Source: Alloyangia pacifica
Lineage (GTDB): Bacteria > Pseudomonadota > Alphaproteobacteria > Rhodobacterales > Rhodobacteraceae
Direction of reading: 5' to 3'
Length of the DNA stretch: 64,000 nt
NCBI RefSeq assembly: GCF_003111685.1
Contig: NZ_CP022190.1
Span: 1,140,001-1,204,000, forward strand
Shown here: in pieces, positions 55,719 through 64,000 of the stretch
How positions within the stretch are numbered: the stretch's first letter is position 1
How the letters are laid out: the number at the start of each line of letters is the position of its first letter
Made by a program: the position numbers and the translations under genes
The notes under the pieces: generated by a model
Seen by the model: the letters and a program-made list of their open reading frames with translations, nothing else
The model's database searches: none
What the model was told of the DNA's origin: nothing

Positions 55719-57107
55719 TCAGGCTGGCGGATGCAGTCCGAAGGCGCGTTCCAGCACTTCGCCGGCTTCCAGACACAGGTCTTCGCGCCAGGGCGGTGCA
55801 ACCAGTTGCACACCCGAGGGCACGCCTGCCTCAAGCCCGGAGCAGACCGACAGCGCCGGGAGACCGAGCAGCGGGATTCCGATCTGAGGCACCTGAGCCT
55901 CCCAGAGGCGCGCAATGGTTTCAGGACCATTGAGGTCTTCGTCTTGGGCGAAGGGCAGCTCGGCCGAGACCGGCATCAGCACCAAGGGGTAATCGACAAG
56001 GAAGGCCCGCCAGGCCCGGATCAGCCGCGCGCGGCGGCTGAACAGGGCGCTGAACTTCGCAAGATCGATCCCCCGCGCCCGCTCCTCGTAGAAGCTCAGC
56101 AGCGCGATGGCCCCCGGATCGCCCTCGAGCTTTGCCGCCGCCAGCTTGTCGGAATGCGCGTCCGAGAGCCACAGGTCGATTTGCAGCTCGACCGCTTCGC
56201 GGATGTCGGGCACCTGCGTCGGCTCCTCGACTTGCCAGCCCGCCTTGCGCAGGATCTCGGCGGCGCGATCGAGATCGGCAAGGATGCGCGGGTCGGTGTC
56301 GATGCCGCCCGGGCGCTTCATCAGCGCGACACGCGACGCGACGGCGGGGCCAGTGAGCGGCACCGGCGCGCTCCAGGGGTCTTCGGGCGCATAGCCCGAC
56401 ATGCCCTCGAGCCCCAGCCGCAGGTCGTCGACCCGGCGCGCCAGCGGGCCGGCCACCGCCATGAGCTGGGGGCCGATGGCCCGGTCCGGCCCGGAATAGT
56501 TGAAAGCCGGCACCCTTCCCGGCGTCGGGCGCAGACCCTGCACGCCGCAGGCATAGGCCGGGTAGCGGATCGAGCCGGCGATGTCGGTGCCATGGGCGAT
56601 ATGCCCCAGCCCCGCCGCCGTCGCCGCCCCTGCTCCACCCGATGAGCCGCCGGGGGTCAGCGCGGAGTTGTGCGGGTTGCTGGTGGTGCCGTGCAGCTTG
56701 TTCGAACTGAACCAGCGGTAGGAGAAGGCCGGGCAGTTGGTCCGCCCGACCACGATGGCCCCCTGTGTGCGCATGTTGCGCAGGAAGGGGCTGTCCTGGG
56801 TGGCAATGAGGTCCTTGGCCAGCGTGGTACCGTTGGTCGTGGCATAGCCCTTCTGGTCGGCGATCACCTTGACCGTCACCGGCACGCCGGCCAGCGCGCC
56901 GCCGTCCTCGCCCGCCGCGATGCGGGCGTCAAGCGCCTCGGCATCGCGCATTGCCTCCTCACCGGTGTCCTGCACGATGGCATTGATCGCGGGGTTCAGC
57001 CGCGCCGCCCGGTCGAGCGTGGCGCGGGTCACCTCGGCGGCCTTGAGCGAACCGGCACGAACGCGGGCGGCCAGCGCGCGGGCGGTGAGATCGTTGGGGT
57101 CTGTCAT
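55719..57107 (-). CDS. Amidase (amidase-signature family)
   Basis: A 462-residue amidase-signature enzyme starting at the ATG at 57107 (MTDPNDLTA). The Ser-cisSer-Lys triad is visible: K80 in VPVTVKVIADQKG, S155 in TPGGSSGG and S179 in HGTDIAGSIR. Hydrolyses a carboxamide to the acid and ammonia; related enzymes act on aliphatic or aryl amides. It is the last gene of the importer operon, 16 bases after the hydroxyacid dehydrogenase, so its substrate is probably what the importer brings in. Confidence 0.9.
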   Translation of the reverse strand: MTDPNDLTARALAARVRAGSLKAAEVTRATLDRAARLNPAINAIVQDTGEEAMRDAEALDARIAAGEDGGALAGVPVTVKVIADQKGYATTNGTTLAKDLIATQDSPFLRNMRTQGAIVVGRTNCPAFSYRWFSSNKLHGTTSNPHNSALTPGGSSGGAGAATAAGLGHIAHGTDIAGSIRYPAYACGVQGLRPTPGRVPAFNYSGPDRAIGPQLMAVAGPLARRVDDLRLGLEGMSGYAPEDPWSAPVPLTGPAVASRVALMKRPGGIDTDPRILADLDRAAEILRKAGWQVEEPTQVPDIREAVELQIDLWLSDAHSDKLAAAKLEGDPGAIALLSFYEERARGIDLAKFSALFSRRARLIRAWRAFLVDYPLVLMPVSAELPFAQDEDLNGPETIARLWEAQVPQIGIPLLGLPALSVCSGLEAGVPSGVQLVAPPWREDLCLEAGEVLERAFGLHPPA

Positions 57108-57123
57108 GATGCGGGGTCCGAAG

Positions 57124-58017
57124 TCAGAGAGAGGACAGTCGTTCGCGGATCGCCCGCACGACGAAGCGGCGTTCGGGGATGCTGGCGACATGCGGGGTGA
57201 CGAGCACCTTGGGATGCGTCCAGAGCGGGTGGCCCTGCGGCAGCGGCTCGGTGTCGAAGACATCCATCGAGGCCCCCGACAGGTGCCCGCTGTCGAGCTG
57301 GGCAATGAGGTCGTCCTCCACGACCTGCCCGCCGCGCCCCATCTGCACCAGCGCCGCGCCCTGCGGCAGCTTCGACAGGAAGCCCGCATCGATCAGCCCG
57401 CGCGTGGCATCGGTGAGGGGCAGCACGTTCACCAGGATGTCGCTCCGGGCAAGAAACACGTCGAGCCCGTCCCCGTGAAAATGCTCCACGCCCGGCTCCA
57501 CCGGTTCAGGCGCGCGGCGCGAATAACCCGCCACCGGATACCCAAGCCCAACCAAGCCCTTGGCGATGGCGCGGCCCATGTGACCGAACCCCAGAACCCC
57601 CACGCGCCGGTAGGCGGGCGAGAGCCCGATGACCCTGCGCCCCCACTCGCCGCGCCCCTGCTGGGCGACGTAGCGGCCCATGTCGCGGTGATGCCAGAGC
57701 ACGTGGAAGGCCGCAAAACCCGCCATCTGCAGCGCCTGATCGGCATCCTCGACGCGGTAGACCGGCACATGCGCAGGGCGCGACGGGCAGGCCATGATCG
57801 CATCGGTCCCGGCCCCTGCCGAGAAGATCGCCTTGAGCCCCGTCATTCCCTCGAAGAGATCGTCGGGCGGGATGAAGGTGAAGACGAAATCCACCTGTGC
57901 CGGATCGGAGATATCCTCGCGCTGAAAGACGGTCAGCTCGGGCGCGTCCTCGGCGAAGACTCCGCGGAAGTGCGGCCAGAGATCGACGCCGCCGGTCGTC
58001 GTGATGACGCCCCTCAT
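57124..58017 (-). CDS. D-2-hydroxyacid dehydrogenase (GhrA type)
   Basis: A 297-residue glyoxylate/hydroxypyruvate reductase A-like protein starting at the ATG at 58017, overlapping the ATPase stop. NAD(P) motif GFGHMG (143-148), catalytic R228 (QMGRGG), E257 (FDTEPLP) and H276 (VTPHVAS). Reduces 2-keto acids to D-2-hydroxy acids or the reverse. Within this operon it may process the product of the amidase or class II aldolase. Confidence 0.9.
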   Translation of the reverse strand: MRGVITTTGGVDLWPHFRGVFAEDAPELTVFQREDISDPAQVDFVFTFIPPDDLFEGMTGLKAIFSAGAGTDAIMACPSRPAHVPVYRVEDADQALQMAGFAAFHVLWHHRDMGRYVAQQGRGEWGRRVIGLSPAYRRVGVLGFGHMGRAIAKGLVGLGYPVAGYSRRAPEPVEPGVEHFHGDGLDVFLARSDILVNVLPLTDATRGLIDAGFLSKLPQGAALVQMGRGGQVVEDDLIAQLDSGHLSGASMDVFDTEPLPQGHPLWTHPKVLVTPHVASIPERRFVVRAIRERLSSL

Positions 58018-59624
58018 GCGGCGCCTGCCTTTGCCCAATCTGCGCCCGGAACGGCGGCCAGGAGCTGCCGCGTGTAGTCCTGTTGCGGGTTCAGGAAAAT
58101 GTCGTGCACGGTTCCGATCTCCACCAGTTTACCCTTCTGCATCACGGCGATCCTGTCGCAGAGCTGCGCCGCCACCCTCAAATCGTGGGTGATGAAGAGG
58201 ATCGACAAATCGAAACGCTCGCGCAGATCGCGCAGAAGGTCCAGAACCTGCGCCTGAATGGAGACGTCCAACGCCGAAACCGCCTCGTCCGCGATGATCA
58301 ACTCGGGATCCATGGCGAGCGCGCGGGCGATGCCGATACGTTGGCGCTGGCCACCGGAGAATTCATGTGGGAAACGGCTGGCGGCATCGGCGCCGAGACC
58401 GACAATCTCCAAGAGTTCCCGCGCGCGGGCCCGCGCTTGCGCTTTCGGCACGCCCTTGGTGATCGGCCCGTCGGTGAGGGCGCCCATGATGCGCTGGCGC
58501 GGGTTGAGCGAGGCATAGGGGTCCTGGAACACCATCTGCACCTTGTGGCGCTGCTTGCGCAGCTCTTCCTCGGAGAGCGCCGCCAGATCGGTGCCGCCGA
58601 CCAGCACCTGCCCGCCGTCGGGCGTCACCAGCCGCACGGCGGTGCGGCCCAGCGTCGACTTGCCCGATCCGCTCTCGCCCACCAGTCCCAGCACCTCGCC
58701 GCGCCCGACGGTGAGCGAGACGTCATCCACCGCGCGCACCTCGCGCACCGGGCGGAACATGCCGCCTCCGGTACGGTAGACCTTGCGCAACCCCTTGATC
58801 TCCAGCGCCGGCACCTCGCGTGGCGCACGGGCGGGCGGCAGCTTGCCGGTGGGGATCGCATCGAGCAGACGGCGGGTGTACTCGTGCTGCGGGTCGGTGA
58901 GCACCGAGGCAGCGCTGCCGCGCTCGACCACCCGACCCTCGCGCATGACGATCACCTGGTCGGCGATCTCGGCCACCACGCCGAAGTCGTGGGTGATGAA
59001 CATCACCGCCATTCCGCGCTTGTCGCGCAGGTCGAGGATCAGCTTCAGGATCTGCGCCTGCGTCGTCACGTCGAGCGCCGTCGTCGGCTCGTCGGCAATC
59101 AGCAGCTTCGGCTCCAGCGCCAGCGCCATGGCGATCATTGCCCGCTGACGCTGCCCGCCGGAGAGCTGGAAGGGATAGGCGCGGATGATCTTCTCGGGAT
59201 CCGGCAGGCCAACCTCGCGAATGAGGTTCAGCGCCTTCTCGCGCCGCTCCTGCTGGGAAAAGCGGTCATGCGCGGCGAAGACCTCGGCGATCTGCTCGCC
59301 GATGCGCATCAGCGGATTGAGCGCGGTCATCGGCTCCTGAAAGATCATCGCGATACGCGCCCCGCGCAGCGCCTGCTTCTCGGGCTCGGGCAGGCGCAGG
59401 ATGTCGCGCGCTTCGAACGTGGCGCGGCCCGCCTTCACACCAACGCCCGGCGGAAGCAAACCCATCAGCGCATTGGCGGTCATCGACTTGCCCGAGCCAC
59501 TTTCGCCGACGACGCAGAGGATCTCGCCCTTCTCGATGGCAAAGGAGATGTCCTCGACCGCGAAAGCCCGGTCGGCGCCCTGCGGCAGCCCGATGCTGAG
59601 GTGTTCGATCGAAAGCGCGCTCAT
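58014..59624 (-). CDS. Peptide-type ABC transporter, fused double ATPase (DppD-DppF)
   Basis: A 536-residue protein with two oligopeptide-type ATPase domains. First: GESGSGKSM Walker A near residue 39, [27 protein letters not shown]. Second, from about residue 275: GESGSGKST near residue 320, [27 protein letters not shown], where Ala and Val replace the usual Pro-Thr/Ser. Both carry the C-terminal oligopeptide extension. Energises the DppBC-type permeases encoded upstream. Confidence 0.92.
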   Translation of the reverse strand: MSALSIEHLSIGLPQGADRAFAVEDISFAIEKGEILCVVGESGSGKSMTANALMGLLPPGVGVKAGRATFEARDILRLPEPEKQALRGARIAMIFQEPMTALNPLMRIGEQIAEVFAAHDRFSQQERREKALNLIREVGLPDPEKIIRAYPFQLSGGQRQRAMIAMALALEPKLLIADEPTTALDVTTQAQILKLILDLRDKRGMAVMFITHDFGVVAEIADQVIVMREGRVVERGSAASVLTDPQHEYTRRLLDAIPTGKLPPARAPREVPALEIKGLRKVYRTGGGMFRPVREVRAVDDVSLTVGRGEVLGLVGESGSGKSTLGRTAVRLVTPDGGQVLVGGTDLAALSEEELRKQRHKVQMVFQDPYASLNPRQRIMGALTDGPITKGVPKAQARARARELLEIVGLGADAASRFPHEFSGGQRQRIGIARALAMDPELIIADEAVSALDVSIQAQVLDLLRDLRERFDLSILFITHDLRVAAQLCDRIAVMQKGKLVEIGTVHDIFLNPQQDYTRQLLAAVPGADWAKAGAA

Positions 59625-60454
59625 GCCTTGCCCCTCCGGCTGAGGTGGGGATTGAGGGCGTCATTCAGACCCTCGCCGATGAGGTTCAGCGCCAGCACCG
59701 TGATGACGATGGCGATGCCCGGGAAGAAGCTGAGCCACCAGGCGCTGCGGATCACCGTGCGCGCCGCGCCGATCATGTAGCCCCAGCTCATCGCGTTGGG
59801 ATCGCCGAGGCCGAGAAACGAGAGCGAGCTTTCCAGCAGGATCGCCGTGGCGACCATCAGCGAGGCCATGACGATGATCGGCGAGACGGTGTTGGGGAGC
59901 ACCTGCGTCAGCAGGATGCGCGGCCGCGACAGGCCCGCAAGCCGCGCGGCGTCGACGAACTCGCGCTTGCGCACCGACATGACCTCGGCCCGTACCAGCC
60001 GCGCCACCGGGGGCCACGACACGATCGCGATGGCGATGGTGATCGAGGCCAGCGTCGGCTCGAAGATCGCCACCAGCACGATGGCCAGCGCGAAGTTGGG
60101 GATGGTCTGAAAGAACTCGGTGAAGCGCATCGCCCCCTCGTCCACCCAGTTGCCGTAAAACCCTGCGAGCGCGCCCAGAGGCACGCCGATCAGCAGCGCC
60201 ACCAAAGTCGAGACGAGCCCAACCAGCAGCGACACCCGCGCGCCGTAGGCCAGCTGCGAGGCGACGTCACGGCCGAGCGTGTCGGTGCCCAGCGGCAGCC
60301 CGTCCATGGTGAAGGGCGTCAGGAACGGACGCTGCACCATCTGCCACGGCGTGTGCGCAAAGATCAGCGGCGCGAAGATGGCGATCCCGATCACCGCCAG
60401 CAGCAGCACCACGCCGACCATCGCCCCGATATTGGAGGAAAAGCGTTTCCACAT
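59621..60454 (-). CDS. Peptide-type ABC permease (DppC family)
   Basis: A 277-residue inner-membrane permease. It has a DppC-type N-terminus (NIGAMVGVVLLLAVIGIAIFAPLIF) and the coupling loop VRKREFVDAARLAGLSRPRILLTQVLPN. The conserved LSFLGLGDPNAMSWGYMI follows. Its start is 14 bases after the DppB-type stop and its stop overlaps the ATPase start. Confidence 0.9.
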   Translation of the reverse strand: MWKRFSSNIGAMVGVVLLLAVIGIAIFAPLIFAHTPWQMVQRPFLTPFTMDGLPLGTDTLGRDVASQLAYGARVSLLVGLVSTLVALLIGVPLGALAGFYGNWVDEGAMRFTEFFQTIPNFALAIVLVAIFEPTLASITIAIAIVSWPPVARLVRAEVMSVRKREFVDAARLAGLSRPRILLTQVLPNTVSPIIVMASLMVATAILLESSLSFLGLGDPNAMSWGYMIGAARTVIRSAWWLSFFPGIAIVITVLALNLIGEGLNDALNPHLSRRGKA

Positions 60455-60468
60455 GGCTCAGACCCTCC

Positions 60469-61446
60469 TCATGCCTTCGCGCCGATGCGCGGATCGACCA
60501 GCCGGTAGACGATATCGGTGACGATATTGAACAGGATCACCATGGCCGCCGAGACGAGGAAGACCCCGAGGATGGTGTTGTAGTCGCGCGCCGCGAGGCT
60601 CTCGAACATCAGCCGCCCGATGCCGGGCCAGGCAAAGACCGTCTCGGTCAGTACCGCGCCGCCCACCAGTTGCCCCACCTGAAGGCCCGCAAGCGTGACC
60701 ACCGGCAGGATCGCGTTGCGCAGGATGTGGCGGCGGCGGATGGCGGGGCCCGACAGGCCCTTGGCCTTGGCTGTCTTGACGAAGTCGAGCTGGCTCACCT
60801 CCAGCATCGAAGCGCGGGTCATCCGCATGTAGACCGCCATGAAGAAGAGCCCGAGCGTCAGCGCCGGCAGCACGAGGTGCTTGGCGATGTCGAAGGCACG
60901 CGCCAGTCCGGTGTAGCCCGCGCCCACCGTCTCGTAGCCGAAACCGGGAAGCCAGCCGAGCCAGACCGAGAACACCAGCACCGCCATCAGCGCAGCCCAG
61001 TAGAGCGGCGTGGCGTAGAACAGCAGCGCCAGCGTGGTCAGCAGGCTGTCCGAGGCTTTGCCCACCCGCGCCGAGGCAGCGACGCCAAAGGCGATGCCCA
61101 GCACCAGCGAGATCACGAAGGCGGTCAACGTCAGCAGCAGTGTCGCGGGGAGCCGCTCGGCGATGAGCTGCGCGACGGGCGCGCCCTGCCGGAAGGAGTA
61201 GCCGAGATCCAGCGTCAGCACGCTGCCGACGTATTTGCCCAGCTGCACGTAGAACGGCTGGTCGAGACCGAAGCGCTCGCGCAACTGTTCGATCATCTGC
61301 TCGTCGGCGGCCCCCGCCTCGCCCGCCAGCACCACCGCCGGATCGCCCGGCGCCGCATGCAGCAGGCAGAAGTTCAGGACCGCGATGGCCAAGAGTGTCA
61401 GGAACGCCTTGAACGCCCGTGACAGGATTACGGTGAGTATGGTCAT
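60469..61446 (-). CDS. Peptide-type ABC permease (DppB family)
   Basis: A 325-residue inner-membrane permease; start chosen at the ATG at 61446 (MTILTVILSRAF) where the family begins. Six helices, a periplasmic loop with DPAVVLAGE and the coupling loop MTRASMLEVSQLDFVKTAKAKGLS. Pairs with the DppC-type subunit. Confidence 0.9.
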   Translation of the reverse strand: MTILTVILSRAFKAFLTLLAIAVLNFCLLHAAPGDPAVVLAGEAGAADEQMIEQLRERFGLDQPFYVQLGKYVGSVLTLDLGYSFRQGAPVAQLIAERLPATLLLTLTAFVISLVLGIAFGVAASARVGKASDSLLTTLALLFYATPLYWAALMAVLVFSVWLGWLPGFGYETVGAGYTGLARAFDIAKHLVLPALTLGLFFMAVYMRMTRASMLEVSQLDFVKTAKAKGLSGPAIRRRHILRNAILPVVTLAGLQVGQLVGGAVLTETVFAWPGIGRLMFESLAARDYNTILGVFLVSAAMVILFNIVTDIVYRLVDPRIGAKA

Positions 61447-61496
61447 AGGCCCCCGGACGTCCCGTTGGTTCCTGTCCTCCACTGGAGGACGGCTCA

Positions 61497-61522
61497 GGGG
61501 CGGGCCGGCACCGGCCCGCCCC
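61497..61522 (-). repeat. Intercistronic stem-loop after peptide-type binding-protein gene
   Basis: Perfect 12-bp arms GGGGCGGGCCGG and CCGGCCCGCCCC separated by two bases (effective loop about six), eleven bases past the stop of the binding-protein gene and 50 bases before the DppB-type start. No T-run. Confidence 0.7.
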
Positions 61523-61533
61523 GTGGCTGTGAC

Positions 61534-63081
61534 TTATTCTTCGACCCAGGCGTCGCGCAGACCGTCGTTCACCCCGATGGCGGTGGTCACCAGGTCGTTG
61601 ACGTTGCAACGATAGATGGTCGGGAACTCCAGTTCCTGAAGCCAGGCCACGGGCACGTCGTCGACGATCTCCTTCTGGATCTCGGCATAGGCGGCAGCAC
61701 GGTCCTCGGTGTTCACCATTCCCGCGGCGGCGGTCCACTTGGCGTCGAGCTCGGGGTTCTCGTAGCCCTCGACGTTGTTCCAGGGGCTGCCCTTGCTGAT
61801 CTGGCTCGCCACGTAGTTGCGCGACACACCCAGCGCCGGGTCGCCATACTGGTAGAGGTAGGTGAAGGCGAGATCATAGTCCCACTGCGAGGTCTTCTCG
61901 TTCCAGCCCGCGACGTCGGTGCTGTCAATCTCGGCGTTGATGCCGACCTCTGAGAGGTTCTGCCGCACCGCCTCGGCCCAGCGTTGCCAGGTCTCGCCGT
62001 AGGGCAGCGGCAGGATGCGCACGGGAGCGCCATCGTAGCCCATCTCGGCCAGCAGTTCCTTGGCCTTGTCGGGATTGTAGTCGTAGTGGGTCACGTCATC
62101 GCTGTAGAAATTGGTCGAAGAGGCGACCGGTCCGGTCGCGACCTTGCCGAAGCCGTTCCACACCACGTCTTTTACGAAGTCGCGGTCCATGGCGTACATG
62201 ACCGCCTGGCGGAAGCGCACGTCGGCGGTGGGCCCCTGCCGGTTGTTCAGCCACATCCACGAGAGCGGCGCGAAGAATTCCCAGCCTGCGCCGGTGGAAC
62301 AGACGCCCTCCATCTCGGTCAACCGCGGCACATCCCAGTTCTCGACCGAGCCGCCGGGCAGCACGTCCACCTCGCCGGTCTCGAAGGCCACGGCACGGGC
62401 GGCAGCATCGGGGATCACGCGGTAATAGACCTCATCGAGGTAGGGCTTGCCGTCGAGGTAGTAGTCCTCATTCTTCACCAGGTGGATGTAGCTGCCCTTC
62501 TCCCATTTCTCGAACTTGAACGGGCCGGTGCCGATGGGCGTCGCGTTCATTTCGTTGGTCGCGTAGTCGGTGCCCTCGTAGATGTGCTTGGGGACGATCG
62601 GCATGGTGCCTGCCTCGAAGGCGTTGATGAACGGGCCAAAGGGCTCCTTGAGCTGGAACACCACCGTCGTGTGGTCGGGCGCGGTGATGCTCTCGACATA
62701 GGCCAGCGAGGCTCGCAGGCGGGCGTGTGTCTCGCGCAGGAAGACGTCGGCCGAGAAGACCACGTCATCGGCGGTGAAGGGCTCACCGTCGTGCCAGGTC
62801 ACCCCGTCCTGAAGTTGGAAGGTGTAGGTCAACCCATCGTCCGAGATCTCCCAGCTCTTGGCGAGGCTGGGTTGCGGCTCGAGGTCGGCGTTGTAGCGCA
62901 GCAGGCTCTCGTAGATGTCGCCCGCCACCAGCTGGGTGGGGCCATTTTGCACGAGGCCCATCATCAGCCCCGGCGGTTCGGGCTGCACGACGATGTCGAG
63001 GCGGCCACCCTCCTGCTGCGCGGCAAGCGGCGCGGCAAGGGTGGCGGCGATCAGGAAAGTGGTCGCTCTAAGTGTTTTCAT
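61534..63081 (-). CDS. Peptide-type ABC binding protein (family 5)
   Basis: A 515-residue family 5 extracellular binding protein. Signal peptide MKTLRATTFLIAATLAAPLAAQ from the ATG at 63081. Core motifs: SLAKSWEISDDGLTYTFQLQ then VTWHDGEPFTADDVVFS, and VRFRQAVMYAMDRD. This family binds peptides, but also opines, nickel and glycosides. With an aldolase, hydroxyacid dehydrogenase and amidase in the same operon, an amide-bearing hydroxy acid or opine-like ligand is as likely as a peptide. Confidence 0.9.
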   Translation of the reverse strand: MKTLRATTFLIAATLAAPLAAQQEGGRLDIVVQPEPPGLMMGLVQNGPTQLVAGDIYESLLRYNADLEPQPSLAKSWEISDDGLTYTFQLQDGVTWHDGEPFTADDVVFSADVFLRETHARLRASLAYVESITAPDHTTVVFQLKEPFGPFINAFEAGTMPIVPKHIYEGTDYATNEMNATPIGTGPFKFEKWEKGSYIHLVKNEDYYLDGKPYLDEVYYRVIPDAAARAVAFETGEVDVLPGGSVENWDVPRLTEMEGVCSTGAGWEFFAPLSWMWLNNRQGPTADVRFRQAVMYAMDRDFVKDVVWNGFGKVATGPVASSTNFYSDDVTHYDYNPDKAKELLAEMGYDGAPVRILPLPYGETWQRWAEAVRQNLSEVGINAEIDSTDVAGWNEKTSQWDYDLAFTYLYQYGDPALGVSRNYVASQISKGSPWNNVEGYENPELDAKWTAAAGMVNTEDRAAAYAEIQKEIVDDVPVAWLQELEFPTIYRCNVNDLVTTAIGVNDGLRDAWVEE

Positions 63082-63157
63082 GGGGTCCCTGTTGGTTCTG
63101 TTTGACTGCTTTTCTTCGAAAGTCAGGCCCCGGAAACTGACCGGGGCGGGCAGAGGC

Positions 63158-63928
63158 TCAGCCCCGGTAATCAGGGGCGTGAGCGTCGAGCCGGCGCAGA
63201 TGCGCGGCCCATTCGGGGTCGGGTTTGCCGCGAAGCTCGACCGAGTCATAAGCGTTCTGGTATTGCCGCGCCGTGTGCTCGGCGACCGCCTCGGGCAGCA
63301 CGTCGGCGGTCAGCCCCATACCGAGCGCTGCCACCTGCGCCTTGCAGGATCGCTCGAGGTTGAGCGCCAGTTTCACCGCTTCGGAGACCGAGCGGCCCAG
63401 CAGCAGGGTGCCATGATTGCGCAACAGCATGACCTGCCTGTCGCCAAGGTCCGCAACGATGCGCTCGCGCTCCGCAAGATCGAGCGCAATGCCCTCGTAG
63501 GCGTGGTAGGCGATGCGCCCGTGGAACTGCGCCGACCATTGGTTGAGGCTGAGCAGCCCCTCCTTCACCGACGACACGGCCACCCCCGCGACGGTGTGGG
63601 TGTGCAGCACGCAGAGCGCGTCATGCCGCGCCATATGCACGGCCGAGTGGATGGTGAACCCCGCGGCATTGACGCCCGCGCCAAAGGGATCGTCGATCAC
63701 CGCGCCGGTCTCGTCCACCGTCACGAGGTTTGCCGCCGTCACCTCGTCGAACCGCAGGCCGAAAGGGTTCAGCAGGAATCGCTTTTCGCCTTTCGGGCCG
63801 TCGGGCAGGCGCGCCGAGATATGGGTGTAGATGCCGTCATCCATCCCTTCGAGGGCGATCAGCCGGTACGCGGCGGCAAGGTCGCGGCGGAGGGTCTGGA
63901 CTGTGGACGTCGGCGCGCCATCTGGCAT
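63158..63928 (-). CDS. Class II aldolase/adducin family protein
   Basis: A 256-residue zinc-dependent class II aldolase/adducin-domain protein from the ATG at 63928 with AGAGGAGAG upstream. Zinc-ligand histidines H109 and H111 in LHTHTVAG, and the downstream histidine in LLRNHGTLLLG; H94 and H98 lie nearby. The family cleaves sugar-phosphate-like substrates or decarboxylates, and some members have no known activity. It is the first gene of the leftward importer operon (aldolase, binding protein, two permeases, ATPase, dehydrogenase, amidase). Confidence 0.87.
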   Translation of the reverse strand: MPDGAPTSTVQTLRRDLAAAYRLIALEGMDDGIYTHISARLPDGPKGEKRFLLNPFGLRFDEVTAANLVTVDETGAVIDDPFGAGVNAAGFTIHSAVHMARHDALCVLHTHTVAGVAVSSVKEGLLSLNQWSAQFHGRIAYHAYEGIALDLAERERIVADLGDRQVMLLRNHGTLLLGRSVSEAVKLALNLERSCKAQVAALGMGLTADVLPEAVAEHTARQYQNAYDSVELRGKPDPEWAAHLRRLDAHAPDYRG

Positions 63929-64000
63929 TCGGCTCTCCTCTGGTAGGCTCGCCGCGGGGCGAGCATCGTGCACATTCTTACCTCATGGTAAGGGCAGCCC

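Overview
The window is high-GC DNA with tightly packed, often ATGA-overlapping operons. It looks like a chromosome or large replicon of a marine-type alphaproteobacterium, most likely Rhodobacteraceae (Roseobacter group). Protein types and gene orders support this: Nudix-PiT, DUF3604-PpiC-HupE, BKACE, GlxA-type AraC next to glutathione-dependent formaldehyde dehydrogenase, and five separate ABC importers. I cannot name a genus. It is an accessory catabolic region: uptake operons with their own regulators, separated by zones of decayed genes and insertion-sequence remnants.

Layout. 1-3.7 kb: truncated esterase, Gfo/Idh/MocA oxidoreductase, PiT phosphate transporter and Nudix hydrolase. 4.1 kb: tRNA-Arg(TCT). 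4.3-13.1 kb: GntR regulator divergent from a LivKHMGF-type importer, followed by SDR, BKACE (DUF849) and a second SDR; behind them on the other strand lies a broken 3-hydroxyacyl-CoA/carnitine dehydrogenase. 13.6-17.9 kb: phosphonate-type PhnCDEE importer with a HAD-IIA protein, divergent from a DeoR regulator. 18.9-22.0 kb: a graveyard of a polyol/sugar locus (binding protein, ABC ATPase, SorC regulator, aldo/keto reductase, GlpD-like dehydrogenase, GMC oxidoreductase).

22.3-41.2 kb is the functional core: two divergent sugar operons, each with a LacI regulator at the centre. Leftward are LacI, sugar isomerase/epimerase, Gfo oxidoreductase, Rbs-type ABC importer and xylulokinase. Rightward are LacI, a MalEFG-type importer, GH43 xylosidase, ABC ATPase, Gfo oxidoreductase, ThuA-like protein and xylose isomerase. 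Together they take up xylosides, release xylose, isomerise it and phosphorylate xylulose. Palindromic operators sit in front of both regulators.

41.7-47.5 kb holds the most unusual module: a secreted DUF3604 protein with a PHP-like metal-site fingerprint, a small DUF302-like protein, a PpiC foldase and a HupE/UreJ membrane protein. An inverted, decayed second copy and a third DUF3604 scrap lie beside it. 47.7-50.1 kb: formaldehyde dehydrogenase divergent from a GlxA-type AraC regulator. 50.1-51.8 kb and 55.1-55.6 kb: fragments of IS110, IS3, ISL3, IS1182-like and IS21-like elements, bracketing a secreted arylsulfatase. 55.7-63.9 kb: one leftward operon of class II aldolase, Dpp-type peptide/small-molecule importer, hydroxyacid dehydrogenase and amidase.

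A recurring architectural feature is a perfect or near-perfect GC-rich stem-loop just after the binding-protein gene of every one of the five intact ABC operons.
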